The notes beneath the pieces were generated by a model. It did no database searches, was not told where the DNA came from, and saw only the letters and a program-made list of their open reading frames with translations. Position numbers and translations under genes: made by a program. This document shows positions 41,005-45,267 of a stretch of DNA of 45,267 nucleotides, in pieces; within the stretch, counting starts at the first letter, position 1, and each line of letters opens with the position of its first letter. Location of the stretch: NCBI GenBank assembly GCA_947632005.1, contig CANRNU010000017.1, forward strand, positions 1-45,267. Reading direction: 5' to 3'. Source of the DNA: an uncultured Oscillospiraceae bacterium. Lineage in GTDB: Bacteria; Bacillota; Clostridia; Oscillospirales; Oscillospiraceae.

Positions 41005-41935
41005 GGACATCCTGAAAAGCGTCTTCTCCGCCGGCACCTTCAACCAGATGCTCCGCTCCGCCACACCGGTGGCCCTGGCGGCCCTGGGGGGCGCCATGAC
41101 CGAGCACGCCGGCATCATGAACATCGGCATGGACGGCATGATCCTGATGGGCGCGTTCTTCGGCGTGCTGGGCAGCTTCCTCTTCGGCTCCGCCGCGGCA
41201 GGGGTGGCCCTGGTGCTGGCCATGGGCGTGGTGGTAGGGCTGTTCTTCGCCCTGTTCGTGGTGAAATTCAAGTCCGACGAATTCATCATCGGCACGGCCC
41301 TGAACACCTTCGCCCTGGGCCTGACCAGCTTCCTGTCCCGCTCCATCTTCGGCACCGCCGGCACCAAGGGCAATCCCGCCCTGCCCACGGTCCACATCCC
41401 CGGTCTGGACGCCATCCCCTTCCTGGGCCGGGTCCTGAACGACAACTCCCTGTTCATCTACGTGACGTGGTTTCTGGTGCTCATCATGTGGCTGTTCGTG
41501 TACAAGACCCCCTACGGCTTCTGGCTGCGGGCTTCCGGCGAAAAGCCCGAGACCCTGCGCACCGCGGGCATCGCCCCGGAGAAGATGAAGTGGCTGGCCA
41601 GCATCCTGTGCGGACTTCTCTGCGGCCTGGCCGGGGCCCATCTGTCCCTGGGGCAGCTGCAGGGCACCTTCGCCGAGGACATGGCCAACTCCCGGGGCTA
41701 CATTGCCTTCGCCTGCGTCATCTTCAGCAAGGCCAATCCCGCCGTGGCATACGGCGCAGCGCTGATGTTCGGCTTCTTCGACGCCATCGGACTGCGGCTG
41801 CAGGATTACATCAGCTCCGACCTGACCAACACCATCCCCTACATCATCACCATCGTGATGATGGTCTATGTGGTGGTCCGCTCCCAGCGCAAAAAGCGCC
41901 ACGCGGGGAAAAGACTGCCCCAGCGGCAGACCTGA
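40997..41935 (+). CDS. Nucleoside ABC transporter permease 2
   Basis: The 312-residue membrane protein is of the YufQ/NupC-like type, with the matching marker GIMNIGMDGMILMGAFFGV. It overlaps permease 1 by 8 bp and is the last gene of the importer operon, followed by a strong palindromic terminator. Confidence 0.9.
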   Translation: MLEDILKSVFSAGTFNQMLRSATPVALAALGGAMTEHAGIMNIGMDGMILMGAFFGVLGSFLFGSAAAGVALVLAMGVVVGLFFALFVVKFKSDEFIIGTALNTFALGLTSFLSRSIFGTAGTKGNPALPTVHIPGLDAIPFLGRVLNDNSLFIYVTWFLVLIMWLFVYKTPYGFWLRASGEKPETLRTAGIAPEKMKWLASILCGLLCGLAGAHLSLGQLQGTFAEDMANSRGYIAFACVIFSKANPAVAYGAALMFGFFDAIGLRLQDYISSDLTNTIPYIITIVMMVYVVVRSQRKKRHAGKRLPQRQT

Positions 41936-41948
41936 GAACACATACGAA

Positions 41949-41982
41949 AAACGGCCTGTGTCCCGTGGGACACAGGCCGTTT
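41949..41982. terminator. 34-bp perfect palindrome, copy 1 (terminator)
   Basis: Arms of 16 bp (41949-41964, 41967-41982; begins AAACGGCCTGTG) surround a GT loop and end in AAA/TTT. It lies between the convergent importer operon and the EF-Tu-like gene and can act as terminator in both directions, although the T tract is short. An identical copy lies at 43584-43617. Confidence 0.75.
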
Positions 41983-42030
41983 CAGTCTGTCAGATCGATC
42001 CACGTTTGCCGCTCTCTCAGGGAACGGGGC

Positions 42031-43428
42031 TCACTCCAATATCTCCAGCACCTGGCCGAAGCCCACCGTCCGCTCCCCGTCCCGGATGGGGAAGGTCTGC
42101 TCCTCCTCAAGATAGACGGGCTTTGCCAGCTTCACGGTGAGCCGACACTGGTCGCCGGGCATCAGGTACTCGGCGCCCCCGTCCAGGACGATCTGGCCCT
42201 CCACCGCCGCCGTGCGGAAATAGAAGATGGGGCGGTAGCCGCTGCTGATCCCGCTGCGGCGGCCTCCGTCCTCGGCCCGCAGCAGCCGCACCCGGGCCCG
42301 GAACGTCTGGGTGCAGGCGGCGCTGCCAGGCTCGGCCAGCACCTGCCCTCTCCGGATGAGGTCCGGCTCCGGGCACTGAAGGGCCACGCCGATCACGTCC
42401 GCCACATTGGCTATATCCGCGCTCTTATGGAAAATTTGTATATCCTGGACATTGCACGTCTGGGTGCTGCCCAGACCCGTCAGCTCCACACTGCTGCCCG
42501 GCCGCAGAGCGCCCTGCTCCACGCACCCGGTGACCACGGTGACGTCCTCCCGCCGGAAGACCTGGTGCACCCCCATGAGAAAGGGCTGATCCCCCGGTCT
42601 GTCGTAATCCGGCAGATACTCCTGGATCGCGTCCACCAGCTCTGTGATGGGCCCCCCGTATTCGTTGGGGTCATCGGCAGCCCGCCGGCAGTCGCCCACC
42701 ACGATGGGCATGTCTTCATAGCCGTTTTTCTCCAGCAGCCGGGCCACGTCCCCTTTCAGCTGCTCCGTGTCCGCGTCCGGCGATGCGTTCAAAAATCCCA
42801 CCACATAGGGCACGCCCATCTGCCGGGCCAGGAGCACATGCTCCCTGGTCTGCTCCATGATCCCCTCCCGGGCAGAGACGACCAGCACGGCCACGTCCAT
42901 CATGGGCATCATGGCGATGGCGTTTTTCACGTAAAACGGGTCCCCCGGGCAGTCCAGCAGGACGTAGTGCCGCCAGTCGCAGACCGCCTCCGCTATATTC
43001 CCGGCTATGGTGATGCCCCGCTCCCGCTCCTCCGGCAGGCTGTCCAGGTCGTACCGGGAGGTGGAGCCGTGGGGTCCCTTCCAGCAGGCCATGACCTGCA
43101 ATATGGCCGCCGCCAGGGTCGTCTTTCCCTGCTGGGACTGGCCGATGAGGCCGAGAACATAGTGGGGCATGATGTGGCCCAGGACCACCGACTCGTCCAG
43201 CTCCTCCTCTTCCTCGTCCTCTGACCGCCCGTCCTGTTCTTCTTCCTCTTCCTCGTCCTCCGGCTCCTCGCCCTCCTCCGGCTCGGACTCTATATCCAGA
43301 TCGAGATCGAGATCAAGCTCCTCCGGGACCGGGTCCTCCCGGTCGATGGGCTCCTCCGCCGGGCGCCGGACGGGCTCGGCCTGCTCCGCCTGCTGCTTCT
43401 TCTTTTTTCTGGACCCGAAAAGAAACAT
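42031..43428 (-). CDS. EF-Tu-like GTPase paralogue with acidic N-terminal extension
   Basis: The 465-residue protein is an EF-Tu homologue in all three domains; domain III still reads GYRPIFYFRTAAVEGQIVL and MPGDQCRLTV. It differs in three ways. A basic patch (RKKKKQQ) and a long Asp/Glu-rich segment (about 24-79) precede the GTPase. The P-loop is GQSQQGKT, and the G3 motif is DCPGD (159-163), where EF-Tu has the catalytic His84. The G4 motif NKxD has become NASPD (214-218). EERERGIT of switch I is kept. It may bind nucleotide without normal hydrolysis and is unlikely to be a working elongation factor. I chose the ATG at 43428, after GGAGG. Function unknown. Confidence 0.85.
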   Translation of the reverse strand: MFLFGSRKKKKQQAEQAEPVRRPAEEPIDREDPVPEELDLDLDLDIESEPEEGEEPEDEEEEEEQDGRSEDEEEEELDESVVLGHIMPHYVLGLIGQSQQGKTTLAAAILQVMACWKGPHGSTSRYDLDSLPEERERGITIAGNIAEAVCDWRHYVLLDCPGDPFYVKNAIAMMPMMDVAVLVVSAREGIMEQTREHVLLARQMGVPYVVGFLNASPDADTEQLKGDVARLLEKNGYEDMPIVVGDCRRAADDPNEYGGPITELVDAIQEYLPDYDRPGDQPFLMGVHQVFRREDVTVVTGCVEQGALRPGSSVELTGLGSTQTCNVQDIQIFHKSADIANVADVIGVALQCPEPDLIRRGQVLAEPGSAACTQTFRARVRLLRAEDGGRRSGISSGYRPIFYFRTAAVEGQIVLDGGAEYLMPGDQCRLTVKLAKPVYLEEEQTFPIRDGERTVGFGQVLEILE

Positions 43429-43478
43429 CTTCCTACCTCCTGGGATCAATGGGATATGATTTCATTGGGAATTTCTGT

Positions 43479-43507
43479 ATTTTATCCCCTTCGCCCGGCA
43501 AAGTCAA
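43479..43507 (-). promoter_or_regulatory. Promoter of the EF-Tu-like gene
   Basis: On the minus strand TTGACT (43507-43502), a 17-bp spacer and TAAAAT (43484-43479) give a good promoter starting near 43471. The EF-Tu-like gene is therefore an independent unit, not part of a translation operon. Confidence 0.7.
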
Positions 43508-43583
43508 GTCCGCCGGACGGGAGCGCAAGACGCCAAAAATGCGGCTGAGTCCGTAAGTCCCGCTGCCGTCTGCCGACAGGCGG

Positions 43584-43617
43584 AAACGGCCTGTGTCCCG
43601 TGGGACACAGGCCGTTT
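43584..43617. terminator. 34-bp perfect palindrome, copy 2 (terminator)
   Basis: This copy is identical over all 34 bp to the palindrome at 41949-41982. It lies 67 bp after the nicotinamidase stop, where it can end that leftward transcript. The same sequence in two places suggests a dispersed repeat used as a terminator, not two independent terminators. Confidence 0.75.
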
Positions 43618-43684
43618 GCTCTGGTGATAGCCCCTGTACGGGGCCTGTCTGCCGCCAGTTTACCGGCAGTCATGACGCATGCGG

Positions 43685-44206
43685 TCACTTCACCGCGATC
43701 TGGCACATCTTCATGGTCTCCAGGGCGGCGGCGTGGCTGGCCGGGGTCACCCCCGCGCAGGCCTCCGCGATCACATGCACCGGGGTCTCCGGCAGGAACG
43801 CCTTCACCAGCAGGGCGTTGGACACCACGCAGATGTCCGTGCACAGTCCCACCAGGGTGATATCCAGCTCCTCCTTCTCCGCCATGGCCGCCAGCTTCTC
43901 GGCCAGCGCCACGGACCCAAAGGTGGGCTTGTCGATGATCTGGGCGTCTCCCAGGGCGGCAGCGATCTTCTCGTCCAGCTCCCAGCCCGGCGTGCCCTTC
44001 ACACAGTGGACCACCGGCAGGTTCCGCCCCTCCTGGGTGTTCAGATAATCTGCCGGATGGGTGTCCCGGGTGGCAAACACGTCCGCCGCCGGGTATTTTT
44101 TGATCTCCTCCGCCACCCGGTCCACGATGGCGACGGCCTCCGGCGTGCCCAGGGCCCCGTCGATGAAATCCTTCTGCATGTCAATGACCAAAAGCAGTTT
44201 TCTCAT
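43685..44206 (-). CDS. Nicotinamidase-like cysteine hydrolase (isochorismatase fold)
   Basis: The 173-residue protein has the triad Asp9 (VIDMQKDF), Lys93 (IDKPTFGS) and Cys126 (LCTDICVVSNA), with Asp48 and His50 in TRDTHP placed as metal ligands of nicotinamidases. It probably deamidates nicotinamide to nicotinate for NAD salvage in the cytoplasm; other amidase activities of the fold are possible. It is a single gene with its own promoter and a terminator palindrome downstream. Confidence 0.88.
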   Translation of the reverse strand: MRKLLLVIDMQKDFIDGALGTPEAVAIVDRVAEEIKKYPAADVFATRDTHPADYLNTQEGRNLPVVHCVKGTPGWELDEKIAAALGDAQIIDKPTFGSVALAEKLAAMAEKEELDITLVGLCTDICVVSNALLVKAFLPETPVHVIAEACAGVTPASHAAALETMKMCQIAVK

Positions 44207-44242
44207 GATACGCTCTCCTTCCGCGCCCTTCGGCACAGGTAC

Positions 44243-44271
44243 AGGATACCAGATTTTCCGCCGGAATACAA
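44243..44271 (-). promoter_or_regulatory. Promoter of the nicotinamidase gene
   Basis: On the minus strand TTGTAT (44271-44266), a 17-bp spacer and TATCCT (44248-44243) with an extended TGG form a moderate promoter with a start near 44236. Confidence 0.5.
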
Positions 44272-44394
44272 GCACGCCGGCCTCCCGGCACGCTTTCCTG
44301 AAACTTGTGTAAACTACATAACATAACGCCGCCAGATCATACCAGAATATCGGATTGTTACAAAAATCACCTCTCGTTTTAGTGATAATTCCAC

Positions 44395-44424
44395 TTGCTT
44401 TTTTCTCCCGTTTTTTGTTAAAAT
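44395..44424 (+). promoter_or_regulatory. Promoter of the sugar-binding-protein gene
   Basis: TTGCTT (44395-44400), an 18-bp spacer and TAAAAT (44419-44424) with an extended TG form a plausible promoter. Just downstream GGTA (44433-44436) and TACC (44444-44447) make a small inverted repeat near the expected start, a possible operator. Confidence 0.5.
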
Positions 44425-44473
44425 TGCATAAAGGTATTTTGTGTACCAAATTTAAAAATGGAGGAAAAAAACG

Positions 44474-45267
44474 ATGAAGAAAATCCTTGCTCTTCTCTTG
44501 GCTCTGGCCATGGTCTTTTCCCTGGGCGCTGTGGCGTTCGCGGATGACGAGGTGGATGTGAGCGGCCTGAAGGTAGGCGTGTTCTGGTATGCGTTCAGCG
44601 ACGCCTTTCTGTCCACGGTCCGCGCTTCCCTGAATGAGCAGCTGGAGGATGCCGGCATCGAGTATCAGGACTTCGACGCCAACAATACCCAGGCCACCCA
44701 GCTGGAGCAGGTCCAGACCGCTGTCACCAACGGCTTCAATGTCCTGGTGGTCAACCTGGTCACCTCCGGCTCCGCTGACGCCGCCGAGCAGATCATCCAG
44801 GCCGCCGGCGACCTGCCCATCATCTTCTTCAACCGCGCCGTGGAAGGCGACGGAGAGGAGCACACCGTTCTGGACGCCCATGAGAACATCGCTTTCATCG
44901 GCACCGACGCCCCCGAGGCCGGCCACATGCAGGGCAAGATGATCGGCGAGTTCCTGGTGGAGAACTATGACGATGTGGACCTGAACGGTGACGGCGCGAT
45001 CTCCTATGCCATGTTCATGGGCGACGCCGCCAACGTGGAGGCCATCTACCGCACCCAGTACGGTGTGGAGGACGCCAACGCCGTCCTGGCCGAGAACGAC
45101 AAGCCCGAGCTGGTGTACTTCAACGAGAGCAACACCGATAAGTATCAGCTCGACCCCAACGGCGCGTGGTCTTCCGCTGCCGCCAACGAGTTCATGAGCA
45201 CCAACCTGGCTGAGTACAGCGAGGCCAACGGCAACATGATCGAGCTGGTCATCGCCAACAACGACGA
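44474..45267 (+). CDS. Galactose/methyl-galactoside-type ABC sugar-binding protein (partial, runs off the end)
   Basis: The first 264 codons are present. A signal peptide (MKKILALLLALAMVFSLG, likely cut after AFA) is followed by a periplasmic-binding fold resembling MglB: KVGVFWYAFSDAFLSTVRASL, NNTQATQLEQVQTAVTNGFNVLVVNLV, FFNRAVEG and the calcium-loop-like DLNGDGAIS. It should bind an aldohexose outside the membrane for an ABC importer encoded beyond the window. No lipobox Cys is present. GGAGG stands about ten bases before the ATG. The signal peptide is nearly the same as that of the protein at 23799-24809 although the mature folds differ. Confidence 0.9.
   Translation, partial: MKKILALLLALAMVFSLGAVAFADDEVDVSGLKVGVFWYAFSDAFLSTVRASLNEQLEDAGIEYQDFDANNTQATQLEQVQTAVTNGFNVLVVNLVTSGSADAAEQIIQAAGDLPIIFFNRAVEGDGEEHTVLDAHENIAFIGTDAPEAGHMQGKMIGEFLVENYDDVDLNGDGAISYAMFMGDAANVEAIYRTQYGVEDANAVLAENDKPELVYFNESNTDKYQLDPNGAWSSAAANEFMSTNLAEYSEANGNMIELVIANND

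Noticed and set aside
43190-43370. Repetitive GA/TC-rich DNA as a tandem repeat or CRISPR-like array
   Set aside because: It encodes the Asp/Glu-rich segment of the EF-Tu-like protein in frame; the repetition follows from the codons and has no spacer structure.

Overview
The window reads as chromosomal DNA of a GC-rich, anaerobic, endospore-forming Firmicute, most likely an Oscillospiraceae-type gut Clostridium. This is inferred from a clear forespore sigma factor (sigG), an alpha/beta small acid-soluble spore protein, a giant 2-hydroxyacyl-CoA dehydratase activase, an anaerobic sulfatase-maturating enzyme, a ferredoxin-like aldo/keto reductase and high G+C coding sequence with AT-rich promoters. 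I see no rRNA, tRNA, CRISPR array, insertion sequence or phage gene.

Layout. (1) 1-5.0 kb: a leftward promoter with two AGGTACCT sites, then a rightward operon of a dehydratase activase and an FlK-like thioesterase. (2) 5.2-8.0 kb: a membrane-anchored polysaccharide deacetylase and an anaerobic sulfatase-maturating radical SAM enzyme. (3) 8.0-13.7 kb, leftward: tctC-tctB-tctA, a cytoplasmic Cys-type sulfatase and a GntR/LacI-type regulator in one operon. (4) 13.9-27.8 kb, leftward: a PFK-like kinase, a taurine/nitrate-type ABC importer, a two-component system, and NagB-like, NagA-like, class II aldolase, PGI-like, TIM-like, LarA-like and TauE/SafE-like genes, mostly overlapping or separated by a few bases. 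(5) 28.0-31.5 kb: spore protein gene, [4Fe-4S] aldo/keto reductase, sigG and an unassigned radical SAM gene. (6) 31.5-37.2 kb, leftward: CLC channel/antiporter, glyoxalase-like protein, ATP-grasp ligase, esterase, pepT, with azoreductase behind. (7) 37.2-42 kb: BMP-type nucleoside ABC importer. (8) 42-45.3 kb: a strange EF-Tu paralogue, a nicotinamidase and the start of a galactose-type sugar-binding protein.

The most interesting part is regions 3 and 4. Several enzymes that look like amino-sugar catabolism and glycolysis have lost residues that normally hold the substrate phosphate or perform catalysis: the PGI phosphate loop, the TIM Gly-Gly phosphate grip, the Arg of the NagA REPG motif, and the catalytic Asp of NagB. 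They sit beside a sulfonate-type importer, a TauE/SafE exporter and, in the next operon, a sulfatase. I infer a dedicated parallel pathway for a modified, perhaps sulfated or sulfonated, hexose or hexosamine. The substrate is not proven by sequence.

Two smaller patterns stand out. A hairpin follows each of the three complete solute-binding-protein genes. A perfect 34-bp palindrome occurs twice, unchanged, flanking the EF-Tu paralogue.
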